Source: Apostichopus japonicus (Eukaryota; Echinodermata; Holothuroidea; Aspidochirotida; Stichopodidae). Taken from it: a stretch of 64,000 nt of DNA. Below the pieces are notes generated by a model that was given only the letters and a program-made list of their open reading frames with translations, was not told where the DNA came from and did no database searches. The stretch covers positions 26,240,564 through 26,304,563 of the forward strand of contig NC_092571.1 in NCBI RefSeq assembly GCF_037975245.1, written 5' to 3'. The translations under genes were made by a program, and so were the position numbers. Below, one piece after another: positions 45,060-56,449 of this stretch; the first letter of the stretch is position 1, and every line of letters begins with the position of its first letter.

Positions 45060-46530
45060 CAGAGCCGTATATAGAGAGAGTTTGGCCAACCATGTAACCG
45101 ATTTGGATTGGTCGAGAGGGAAAACGCCCACACAGGGTGGTAAAATAGGTCCACTTGAACACTTTATAGCAGACGACACGCATACTCACAGTGTATAGAC
45201 TATCGTTTTGTACACGAAAAAAGTACGAAATTATGAAAGAAATGGTGCTGGGGATGCTGCAATTGGTCAGAACATGGATATTGTTGTTCGATTATCCGAC
45301 TGACCATAAAAGAAGAGGAATTTTTTGGAAGTAGAAAGAACAAGATGGAGATCTAATGAAAAAAAGTCTGTGTAGCCTAGGCCCATACTAGCCATAGGCC
45401 CTAGTGTAATACGATTTCATTATGCCAGCTCTCCTAATCATAGGCATGGCAGTTTCAGTCGCACATATAGTTATCCTAATTCCTAGTTATTGTATGCCTA
45501 GGCTATGCCTAGCCTAAAAAAGTATCACTTTTAGTTCTATGTAAAAGGGTGGGCTAGCCTCTAGGCATCACGTAAAGCCCTAATCCTTAGTTAAGCCCGA
45601 AGCATAAGTTAAGCCTGGGCTTAGTTAGACCTGGACCATTCTTGCTATTACTACAACTGTTATAGCACATTACATAATATGGCACAGTATAAGGCCCAAT
45701 TAAACTAGGTCTAAGGAAAACAAAGTAGCCTAGGCCTAAACTAGTTAGGCTAGGTCTATACTCATTGGCAACTTGTGGGTTGTGTACACATACAGGCCTA
45801 ATTATATAGACCCTTTTAGTATGTCATAAACAAGTGCCCAAATGGTTAAAAGATCTTGGTTTGTGTTAATTGTCAGCATTGGCCTAGCCTTTTTAGGCTA
45901 ACATGAATTCAGCCTAATTTTTTCTTCTTCAAAAGTATAGCCTAGGCCTTGGTTTAATTTGGATGCAGTCAACTATCATTTATCAAAGTTGCATCAGTAC
46001 CTCCTTATTCCCTTAATTGACACCCACATTGACGATTGAAGTTAAAAAAAACCTTTTTAAATTATCTTTAGACAGTAAATTTTAACTCCCTGAATTTCAG
46101 GACTTTTTTTACAAATCAAAGGTGACATGTGCTCTGAAGAAAAACTCCTAACATAAAAAGCCACAGTTAGCAGACTGTGATAATGACAAACCTGGTGAGT
46201 GACTTCTAGACTGAAATCCAGTTCCTGCAACCACAGCAATAAAGTCTTTGTTTTAATCAATGCACTTGTGTGTTTGAAACTTTCAAATGGACACTCAATG
46301 GCAGTTGGTTAAGATATAAGGTTTTACCTTCATCATGGAGAGTCGAAGGGAATCTGCCTCATCATCTGAATAATGGACTCAAGGATAGCAACAAATCATG
46401 ATTGGATAATGATTTTGAGCAAGTAAATATCTGGCAATTTGAAAGTTTGTATTATTTTTTTACATATTATTTAAGCTGTTTAGCTCACACACAAGCAAAT
46501 GATCAAGTGACAACAACCGATGCAGTATAT

Positions 46531-46893
46531 TTAAAGGTATTGAAGACTTGCCCTAAACCGCATGCCGCGCTCTGAAAAAGTTTACTTTCCGTTGCTTGCA
46601 AGTGAAGTTTTTTTTGTGTCGCTACAAAATGCAGACAGTAATGAAACCCGATACCTTGTTATCTTTTATCTAGACCTGAGATGTCCACGCTGCTATGTGC
46701 ACTGTGTTGTGGGTATTGACTGTGATGTTTGTATTGACTGTACACTAATGTCTATTTACAGATGGTAGCAAGCTGTATGTGTATTTTCTGGGATCAATGG
46801 TGGTGTCTAACACTTCTGTTACACCGCATTCGAATCTAGGTCAGATAACCGGCATGAGACGTTTCTTTGTGCGGGAGTCTCCACACCCTTTAA
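46531..46893 (+). mobile_element. TTAA MITE, intact copy (363 bp)
   Basis: TTAA at both ends (46531-46534, 46890-46893). Inverted termini AGGTATTGAAGACTTGCCC and the reverse complement of GCGGGAGTCTCCACACCCT. There is no coding capacity. TTAA target duplication suggests mobilisation by a piggyBac- or Kolobok-type transposase. Confidence 0.88.
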
Positions 46894-47179
46894 GGAGAAG
46901 TATTTATATCCCATTAATAGAGAAAGAATTATGTTTCAATTGGTAGCATGCAACTTAAAATTATGCAAACATTAGATACAATCAAACAATAACAAGGTTC
47001 ATTTACAAGGTAATCTACTGCCCTTTATTTCACATTAGTCTGTCACATCAGAAGGTCACAGCTTTCAATAATTATACAAACAAATTCCCTTGATGGGTGC
47101 TTCGTTAGATTCCTGCAATTTTCAAGTTTATCAATGTAATAAGTTCTGAATGTGGCAATGTGGAGAAGCTTTGGGATAA

Positions 47180-47820
47180 TCTGTGGATAAGACTGCCAGA
47201 CTATCAACAAGATTCCACATCCATGCAACTCCAACTGCTTCCTTCACCTCCTTGCAGATGTACCACATGTCCAAAAAAAAGTCAGCATTGGTTAATGTAA
47301 TTAAAATCTGGCTTCCTCCTGAGCTGGCAAATACACATGAATTGTCAAGTACAGAGGTCAGTGTGAAACCACTGAGAGATCTTCTCAGCTTTCAAGAAAA
47401 CAAAGACTTGAAGCCAAATTGACAGAGGCCACACTGATACCATTCCACTCTCATAAGATGAAGGTATCACACACACTTCATTTTGCTTCTGCGATGCAGT
47501 GCCTGGTAGACTGTGAGGGTCACCCAATTGATGTTTTAACAACTGCCTGGTTTATAGAGCTCTACAACAGATAATTCATCCTAATGTCTAGTCGTCATCC
47601 TGTCATGGCCTTGAGCAAGTTGAACCCACTTCAACACAAAGCAGCTATTGAATTCTTGTCTAGGTACTGTCAAATCCACATCACCATCATTGCTGGTTCC
47701 AGCTACGCTCAGCTGACCATGATAAAAGAGTACAATGAGGGTTTCTTACTTCACCCAACAGAGCTTGCATTCCAGTACCATTGGGCAGCTGAAAAGATAT
47801 TCAGAAATTGTTATATATGA
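47180..47820 (+). other. Unrecognised stretch with short open frames
   Basis: Open frames of 78-79 codons on plus (ending 47422 and 47820) and one of 65 on minus. No domain is recognisable. It lies inside the 4.1-kb transposon, so decayed transposon coding sequence is the likeliest origin. Confidence 0.25.
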
Positions 47821-48478
47821 GTGTGTTTGTATGCATGCATATGCGTGATTTTCTTGCTTTACAGAACAGCTCCATTTTGATAAGCTATGTAAAGTGTAAA
47901 CCTGCCAATCATATGTTTGAAATAGGACAGGCTGAAACGATTCTTAAATGAAAAGCTTAACAACTTCTTGCATTTTTATACATCACTGTTCAGGTAAGGC
48001 CAGTAAGGGCAGTATGAAGAATAAGTAACAATTAATAATTATCATTATGGCCATTTGCTGTCTGCATAAAAACAAACTGAATGATGTCATCAGCCCTATG
48101 CTCAGTTGACAACACTGACAAGTAGGCACACTATGTCAGTGTGATCCATGAAACCTCATTAAGGACATGACTGTATAGTATATATGTTAATGGAAAATAC
48201 ATAAGCTACAACATACACCAGTATTCAGTTGTTGCAGGTCCTTTTTTCTCGACAGACCCATTCAATCTGTTGCACCTACTATAGCCTAGTACTACATTCC
48301 TGAGAAATTAACACCACAATATCAGTCTTAGGTTTGCCCACAGACTCCCAACTATTGCTAACTCCTACACTCAAGTATATAGTTTAGTTTAGTAGAAAAA
48401 ATGACCAGGAGAGACATTCAAGTCCCCATTAAGGACCCTAAGGCTATATGAGAGGAATAAAACCGAGGACATCAAATG

Positions 48479-48710
48479 TCATACCCAATTACAATGCTTA
48501 ATGTACTCATCCAAAGTATTCTTAAACCCATACACACTACTTGCAATTCAACCTTCTCAGGCAAACCATTCAATCCATTCACAACCCTTGTATAAGTTGT
48601 ATTAGACTTTAGAGAAAAAGTTATGCCGAATATTAATCCTACTATGTAACTTCTGGAGTTTAATACAATGACCTCTGGTACAACTACTTTTTGGCAAACC
48701 TGAAAGATCA
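48479..48710 (-). pseudogene. LINE ORF2 C-terminal fragment, frameshifted
   Basis: Minus strand across three frames: GHCIKLQKLHSRINIRHNFF, then TRVVNGLNGLPEKVE, then ASSVYGFKNTLDEYIKHCNW and stop. This is the R-x-N/D-x-R-x-x-F-F-S ... R-V-V-N-x-x-N-x-L-P ... F-K-N-x-L-D tail of L2/CR1/jockey-like reverse transcriptase proteins. It is broken by at least two frameshifts. Confidence 0.7.
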
Positions 48711-49349
48711 GTGAAGCATAAATTGTCATTTTATGTGTAGGCCTACTTTATTTAATTGAAGGATCTATTAATGTAGGCCTGATGCTATAGTTGTGCGTCT
48801 GTAATCTAGCCTAGCCAGGACTGTGATGTGTGCTTTTCGTTTGTATGACTAAAGTAGGACTAGTAGTATGAGGCGTAAAATAAAACAAGTGTAATGACCG
48901 GTTTTCAGCTAGTTTTCTATGCATTTCAGGTGTGAAGATAAACGTAAATGTCATTAACTAACGCATACTCTAATTCATTACCTGATATCCATTTTGTTCC
49001 TCGTATGCCTGTCAAAATCTGACATTCTGAGTCGCTTCGTTTGTTCGCAACGAGCACAGTGTGCAAAGCTGCTATATATTGTGTGTGGTGTTTTTCGTGT
49101 TTCGCGCAACTGGTAACGACAACTGGACCTATTTTGATGCCCATGGTTTGCGTGTGACGTCACAAATCGCCAGTTGGCCAAACTCTCTCTATATACGGCT
49201 CTGATAGTTTGCCAACAGGCTTCGCCCCTCACTTGGCAAACTCCTCGCTACGCGCCTGCTCGAATTTGTAAAGCAAACAGCAGATATCACCTTATATTAA
49301 TGAGCATGAAAATGGTGTTCCAAGATGAACAGCCTCAAAACTGTCTATG

Positions 49350-49925
49350 TGTGAAGTCATGGGCGTAGGAGCCCAATTTGATTTGGGGCTGTAACGACTT
49401 GCCCGAAAAGAATAACCAAAAATTTTCGCCCGCTTCGCGCGCGCTCAATATGTTAATGTCAATATCATATAAGCCAGCATCGGTTATTACACCGCATGCC
49501 ATCGTGTACCATACGATCCGTGAAAGTTGCGTAGTATACCGCGGGATGCTAATGTAAACAACGAAATGTCTTATGTAGATGGGGAAAACCTTCAAAAGTG
49601 GGGCTGACAGGTATTGTGGGCCGCGACGTAGAATCACCTACAAAAGCAATGATCCACAGGACATGCGATGAGGTCGAACATGATTTGTGACTGATGACAA
49701 TCTTCAAAAAGGTTATGGATAAACAAATAAAAAAAACTATTGGGAAATACTTGGTTCTCAGGCAAAAGTGTACATCTGGTTGTTCATTTTTAAGCCTGAG
49801 AAGTGCCATTTCCGGTGATCTATGGGGTATCAAAACCAGAAAACTTTCTTTTACGCTGCGCGCCAACCGATGGTGGCGCTCCGCTTAGATAGTAATTGGC
49901 AAAATCCTGGATACGCCCCTGGTGT
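49350..49925. mobile_element. hAT-type remnant
   Basis: CATGGGCGTAGGAGCCC at the left, CCTGGATACGCCCCTG at the right, with CTGCGCGCCAACCGATGGTG and TGGCGCTCCGCTTAGATAGT inside. Flanking 8-mers do not match, so the two ends may come from different insertions. Confidence 0.45.
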
Positions 49926-50039
49926 GTTGCGCCTTACCCGGCCGCCGGGTTTTGGAGTGGCGGACAGCTTCCCATGGCCGTACAGTGGCTTTGTGCTAGC
50001 GGTCAGAGCTGTATTTATGTATGTTTTTACCACAGAAAT

Positions 50040-50500
50040 CACTGAAGCGTGAAATCATGGAAGGTCTCTTCTGACATATCAATTGCTACACTATACTAAG
50101 CATTTAAGCCATGAAGATGCTGATTTTCAGCCAACAGCTGATGGCTTGGGCTATCACAGCACATTCAACTTTTGCCACCATGACCGTTCAGATTTTGAGC
50201 TAGAAGACTTTAAAGTTGAGCAAAGTGCTCCCAACCCATCTGCCAGCTGTCCCTGCGGAAACTCTTGTTTCACCCAAGATTTTCGAAAATACCTTAAATC
50301 ACCTTCAATCCTCCAGAGTTTTAGACCATCAGTATTTTGTTTTCGTCCTCATCAACATCCAGGCTTCAGGGAGAAAAACCTTTACCGTTTGGGGTCCAGG
50401 GCCCGCCTTCTGGCCCCTGATGGGGTCTAGGGGCAAAACACAGTCCTACACTCGTATCGTCCACTTTGTTCAATTCCAAGGAGGAAACGTCTGAAAACAC
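50040..50500 (+). other. Unrecognised overlapping open frames
   Basis: Two frames are open (115 codons from 50083 and 92 codons from 50216). The second (HQYFVFVLINIQASGRKTFT) is more protein-like. No homolog comes to mind, and no splice sites frame it. It may be a processed pseudogene or chance. Confidence 0.2.
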
Positions 50501-51159
50501 CTGTTTATTCATTGCAATGGAAGGAAATGACACAAGTTCGCAAGCTACATTGGTAAGACCGAGAGAAAGATACTATTCAAGAGTATGAACATAAGACAGA
50601 CAAGCCACGAAAGTCCTAGGCCTAACGGTCGCAAACATAGCAGATAGATTTGATTGGCGCATGATCTGTTGGGCGTGGCTTGCAAATATTGATTGAAGTT
50701 TTGTAGAATCTACGGACTCGTTAAAAAATCTGGTGAATTTTATTCAGCTCAATTTTTTTTTAACGACATATAACTCAATAAAAATAATGAATATTGATAT
50801 GAAAATTGCATAGAACGTTGTCATTTTCACTGAGCTTTTAGTGCAGTAAGCTGGAATAGTCAGAGTTTAACTTTGGCAAACAAGTACTGAGACTACCAAA
50901 ACGGAAACATTTGCACACAAGAATAAAATAATGTTGTTATATAGATACCTATAACATGCATGCACACATATGAAGCATACACGTAAATTTAAAATGCACT
51001 GTTGGGTATATGCACTGGGCATCTTGGGTACACTACTGGGCACATGCATGCATTCACTTTATCGGATACACAAACACCCTGTTACATAAAGATACTTCAT
51101 GGCCATAGCCTCGATGGAAGCCCTAGGGGGCAGTTGAGGAACATCCAAAAACATGGTAT

Positions 51160-51600
51160 GTATCGTATACAAATATCGCATTCTGATACTTGTTGATGTG
51201 CGTTTTTACCGAGGCATTTTTTGTTGGAGAATTTTTTTTTATAGTGGGTGGGTCATTTCCTAACAGGTATCATCATGACACTATCATAGGTTGGCGCTTA
51301 GTGTATCAAGAAAATGTTTACCAAAAATGCCTCCCAGATTTCCGGAAATGGTACTTCCCAGGCCTTGTAAGTTGCATCTCAACATTCTCTGTTTTGAGAT
51401 CTCATGTTTTAAAAATATGCACTTCAAAAAGAAAAAGACAACTTTGACAAATTTATACAGTCAAATTATTTTGAAGGGGAGGGGGAGGGAGTGGAGGGGT
51501 TAGGACTCTACGTTACTTTATAAAGCTCTGCTTTATTGTTTGTTTTACACTTGTAATTGAAGATATAAAATCACGCTAGGGCACTTTGGAATGCGTTTAT
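51160..51600 (+). mobile_element. Diverged dispersed repeat (pair of 24690-25150)
   Basis: Holds GTGGGTGGGTCATTTCC, AAAAATGCCTCCCAGATTTC, TGGTACTTCCCAGGCC and GATCTCATGTTTTA in the order seen in the other copy. Confidence 0.55.
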
Positions 51601-53292
51601 CAACGCATCCGTTTCCTCTGCGATAAACATTCATTTGTTTATCACACATATCAGCTTGGTGAAGAACTTGCTAAATTTGGCAAATGCAGTATTATATTTA
51701 CTGACCTTGAGCAGACTACATTTATAGTCGCCAATTAAAGCGTGACGAGTTTGTGGTTGCTAGTGTTGACATTTCTATTCTTATGTAGTGTTTTCGTGAA
51801 CAAAAACTTTTTTGCACCACAACTAAGCTTTATTATTTAATTCGTTCATATGTGTAGGCTACATTATTCTGTATGTCGCACTGCACTTTGCATACAGTAA
51901 TACCAATGAGATATAATCTCGCATTGGTAAGTACGAAAGATAGGCTAGACTAGGCTATGTTAGGCTATGTTAGGACCGTCTAAGATATATGAATCAACCA
52001 AAGCGAAATTTATCGTCTTGAAAACACCTACTATAGTTTTATACCAACATTCCAGTCAGTCTGTGAGAAAAGAAAAGACAAATGTTTTATAGGTATTCAA
52101 GTGACAAATTCCTTTTGAGAAAAAAAGATTGCAAATGTATGTCATTAATTCATCGAGGTTGCAGAACCGATTCAAAATGGCGTCTTCTTCCTGCGCTACA
52201 TCGCTGACGAATTATGTTTTATCAGTTTTAAAGTAGTAGGGATTGGTTTGACTGACATAAATAATTATAAATGACATAATTATACAGAATTTTGAGAAAT
52301 GATTACAAATTTCCCGTCACCATCATGATGCTAATTAGGTAATCATCTTAGTGAAAAAGTTTAATTTTCGAATGACTTTCACATGCAGCTATGGACCCCC
52401 CCCCCAACGTATAATGTAATATTTTGCATGTGTTGTAACGAGTCATAGCTTGGTTCAATAATTAGTAACGAGACTGACTGATTGAAATAACAGCTGTGAG
52501 CTTATCACTTTAATCCAGTCGAAAAAATATCGATGACTTGAATCGAAGCGTTAACTGAAATGAAGACTTCGGCGTTAAGGGAGAACTCTTTCCCTACCCG
52601 TCTGATCGTGGGCAGAAGTCTAGCTGCAAGATTAACGAGTCAGTTGCTACAGAGAAAGGCTACGCGAACTCTTTAAAATTATTAGTACTTCCTTAGTTAG
52701 TGCAGTTGTTCTCAACAATTTGGGAAACATAGCACTTGAATCTTTTCTAAGATTTTTTGTCTCATATGGATTTAGCCCTTTCTTTTCTTAACTATTGGGT
52801 AATATGTTTCTTCAATTATATGGTAAAGTATAAAGTGGCTTCAGGTGAAGCCCTTTTATTTCTAGTATTTTTATGGCTGCTAATTTTATATATCAGCCTA
52901 TGCTTCATATTTTTTTCACTATAATGATTAACTTGCAATCTGAGATTAAAAGAAAATAATAACACGCTTCTTTAAATTGTAACATTTCGCAGGAAGGTAA
53001 TTAAGTGAGATAGTTCACAAAACTCTCCGCTAGTCACCGCGATCTAAATCTTCCCAACTGTTCCTCACTCCTTCCAAAGAATAGGCCTATGATAACAGTC
53101 AGAAACCAGAGTGCGACTTACCGTTATTGTGCAATCTTTAAACACTTGGCAATATATTTCAGTACGTACATTGCAGCTTGAATATCCTCTGAAAATCCGT
53201 TTTAATACATATGCATAAAGCAGCGATCGAATTGCTCCTAGCAAAACTTTGAAAAAAGAAGTTGAAAATTCATTAAATATCTGTTTGCGACG
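51601..53292. other. Upstream region of gene C
   Basis: No coding exon was found. It contains a C9 run near 52398 and TAGGCTA repeats at 51940-51975. The gene C promoter should lie at its right end. Confidence 0.3.
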
Positions 53293-53358
53293 ATGTCGGA
53301 CTACCATGTGGATGAACTTCGGAAAATTTTCCATCGGCTTGCAAAATACAAACGAAAC
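53293..53358 (+). CDS. Gene C: probable first coding exon
   Basis: ATG in the context GCGACGATGTC opens 22 codons (MSDYHVDELRKIFHRLAKYK then RN) and ends at a consensus donor AAC|GTAAGTAC, phase 0. The amphipathic, basic helical sequence looks like protein. I do not recognise it. Two downstream phase-0 acceptors (54213 and 54349) each give a short tail and a stop, and the open exon at 62287-62373 is also phase 0. Which is used cannot be decided from sequence. Confidence 0.45.
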
Positions 53359-56030
53359 GTAAGTACAAATCTTTTATCTTTCGAATTGTACATTTTCCGT
53401 TTTCCAGAAGGTACTACCTCCATCGCTCGGCCGATGGTATAAAACAAGTTTAACAATGCTTTGGGACTAAACTCGGGGTTGTTCTAGCATTCTGGTCGAG
53501 TTAAAGTAACAATTTTGAGGGTGCTCTTGGTCAACGTCATCAACGTATCCTATCGTAGTTAATTAAGTATGTACCTGTGTTTGCACATTGCTATAGTGTG
53601 TAGCCTAGGGTTATGATTATAAGTATTATACAGTGCAGTGTATTAATAATAACGGGACCGTGTGTTTATGAAATATGATGGTAGCCTTCAAGATGTAGAC
53701 ATCGTTTACGAATTCAATGTCGTTTCCCTGAATTTTGGAGGACTTAAGTAGTTGAGAAGTAGGGTAGTGCTAGCACAACTACACAGCACTACTAGGCCTA
53801 TGTTGACATTAGTTTACTACTGACTTCTGCCACTGGTGGTTGTCAGCACTGGCAACACCCTCACTCCCAGGGCCCCAGTAGCCTACATATTATAGGACTT
53901 GAAAATTAAATAAGCTGATATTAAACAAGGTACTGTCTTGGTCGGCTCTGATAAGTACTAAGTAGTTTTACACTTGTGTGATTTCATCCGGTGTAACTAG
54001 ATATATAGGCCCACCTGCTAATTCTGGATCAAGTCACTGTAGGCTACATTACAGGTAGGTCGAGTCAGTGTTTGCAACGCATTTGGGTAGGATTCTTTTG
54101 TGTGTGAACTCATATTGCAGTTAATTTTTTCGTTTTGGTTTTGCCTGTGCCTATTTCACTTTGATATGAATTTTCTTCACCCTGTATTATTGTACGTTTC
54201 TGTCATTTTCAGAGAGAAAATGCATTTACAAGTTCCACTGTAACATGGGCTAGTTGAAAGTGATCTCTGTCTGTTGCTTTAAAAAGCAATGTGTCTCCTA
54301 TTATCCAACATTCTGTTAACATTTATTTTTGTTTTCATTCATTTTCAGGACTCTTTCTGCATCCAATGGTTGGATTCTCCAATGTGGGCACTTGACATAT
54401 AGTGCATGCATCAATATTTGAGAAGATTTTAGCCTGCCATTACTGCAAGTTGCTCTCTAATTGTGTTTGTTTATACAATATTCACAGTTTCAACAAATAT
54501 ACAAAGTGTACCATAAAAACCCAACCATATTATCTTCATTGTCATACACCATGTGGCAATTCACTATGGCAAATATTGATGCAATTCCATGTGGTTGTTT
54601 TTGTAGGTCCAGGTTGAAATAATGTTGCGGCGGACTGGAGAGTCAATTGTGTATTTTCTGTTCCTTGCAGCAAGTACAGGAACCTAAGCATTCAAAAAAG
54701 TTCTTGTTGATGTTGTGTTTATGTATATGTAACACCTACCTCTGATAATTCATTATGTAGACACAATCTTATGGGTATATTATAGTGATCTCTTGTTCTT
54801 GGTGCTTGGTCACATGGTCAAACATGACAATTTTGAAATAATGACAAGTCCCATTGTACTGGGACTTGGTGTGACGTTGTTTGGTGATAATACGTACGTG
54901 TTATAGGGAGTAAATAACCCTGTTGTGTTTGGTACTCATCATGAATACTAATGAGGTCACACGGTTAAAGTTAATGCTTCAAAAATATAGTAAGTACCAG
55001 CAATCGTTCTGATGTATTGAGACATTGCAGTTGATGGCTGATGACATGTAAATTATAATGTTTGGTAAATTGATTAGGCATATTAATGAGGGGATGTGTC
55101 TTAATACTAATTTGCAAAACTAAGATTGGGTGGCCCATTAACCCTATACAGTAATATGGCATTTGTTCACCAATGATATTGTAGATATTTTAATTAAAGC
55201 TTGTTTCAACAAATCAAGTCATTTCCACTCAAGAGTGTAAAGTAATGTGTAAGTTCACAATTTTTTCCAAGTCAGATCAATTTGGCAGTCTTTGCAAAAA
55301 TGCAAGTCGAGAAATAGTCAAAGTGTTGCTATCGCAAAGGTTGTTGCACTGTTACGTCACTCTTAATTGTTTTCGTTACATATTCGCTGACACCTCATAA
55401 ACATCTTAATGTGCTTGCTAAGACCAATGGTACAATGCTAAAGTCAGTTTTGTCAATCTCACTCACATTAACTTACCAAACAGGTTTTTTCATGAGTGGT
55501 TTTTCATTGAGCATGAAATGTTGCCTTTGCTTTGGCCATACCATTGAAAACACTTTATTGAAGCCAAAGTCATCCAGAGCAACTGCTCTCCTCCTTTCAG
55601 TGTCAAAAATGTTAAAAACTTGTTTTTATTTGTATGGTTTTTTTTCAGTGTTCTCTTTGATCTTGAATACTCGTCAGCGCCGTTAACTCGATTATAATCG
55701 TAGTAACAATCAGGCCTACTGATTTAACTACTTAGTCTGGCAGATACAATTAGCTAAATACATATTACCTGCGTACATTTGGCCACTGCGTAATAAAATA
55801 CATATAGCCTACCTACCCACATTCGATGGAGTGTCACGAACCGTATGCACAAAGACGTCGACAACGTTCGTTCTCATCCTTTCTATGATTACTCCTATAG
55901 GTTGTTGCAAGAACGGTATGTTATGAAGCTAAGCTAGCAATCGTATGCAGTACGCGCTTCCTATAAATAATTATTACACTGCGATAACGATATCGCCATC
56001 AAAATAAGAAAACTTTGCCCCAATAAGTCA
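53359..56030. other. Putative gene C first intron or flank
   Basis: Acceptor-like sites at 54213 (TGTCATTTTCAG) and 54349 (TTCATTTTCAG) would each add about 14-17 codons before a stop when joined to 53358. No other feature is supported. Confidence 0.3.
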
Positions 56031-56035
56031 ACATT

Positions 56036-56445
56036 AACTGAGCAACTGAACATTTTTCTGCAAAATGTTTAATTGACTTATCAGATCTCGTCAATTCAAC
56101 ATTTTTCTACAAAATATTCCATTGTTTACTTCATTCCAACTGAATAATTGAACAATTTTCGGCAAAATGTTCAATTGAACACTTATTATTTCTCGTCCAT
56201 TCAACATTTTTTCTGCAAACTGTTCAATTGTTCATTTCAACTGAGCGAGTGAACAATTTTCTGCAAAATGTTTAATTGACAACTTATCGTATCTCGTCAA
56301 TTCAACATTTTTCTGCAAAATGTTTAATTGTTCATTTCATTCCATCCGAGCAATTGAACATTTTTCTTCAAAATGTTTAATTGACAACTCATCATATGTC
56401 GTCAATTCAACAATTTTCTGCAAAAATGTTCAATTGTTCTCTGTT
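56036..56445. repeat. ~104-bp tandem repeat, four units
   Basis: Each unit reads approximately ACTGAGCAATTGAACA, TTTTCTGCAAAATGTTTAAT, TGACAACTTATC, TCGTCAATTCAACA, TTTTTCTGCAAAATGTT, CAATTGTTCATTTCATTCCA. Each unit also repeats TTCTGCAAAATGTT internally. Confidence 0.88.
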
Positions 56446-56449
56446 TTCT

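Larger units (their letters stand above)
45060..49203. mobile_element. 4144-bp DNA transposon with 31-bp inverted repeats
   Basis: Left end CAGAGCCGTATATAGAGAGA then GTTTGGCCAAC; the right end is its exact reverse complement over 31 bp. ATAGTTTGC flanks both sides (45051-45059 and 49204-49212), a 9-bp duplication. Nine bp suits Mutator or Merlin better than hAT (8 bp). On the minus strand a short ORF starts at 49054 (MSDFDRHTRNKMDI) and meets a donor CAG|GTAATG, perhaps a first transposase exon. The rest of any transposase was not recognised. It contains a nested TTAA MITE and a LINE fragment. Confidence 0.85.

Noticed and set aside
44316..49258. A single outer hAT element spanning both sides of the 4.1-kb transposon
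   Set aside because: Termini look compatible (CAGGCGCGTA..CTACGCGCCTG), but flanking 8-mers ACATTGTG and CTCGAATT do not match.
53065..53334. 89-codon minus-strand ORF
   Set aside because: It overlaps the better supported plus-strand exon start and has no splice or domain support.
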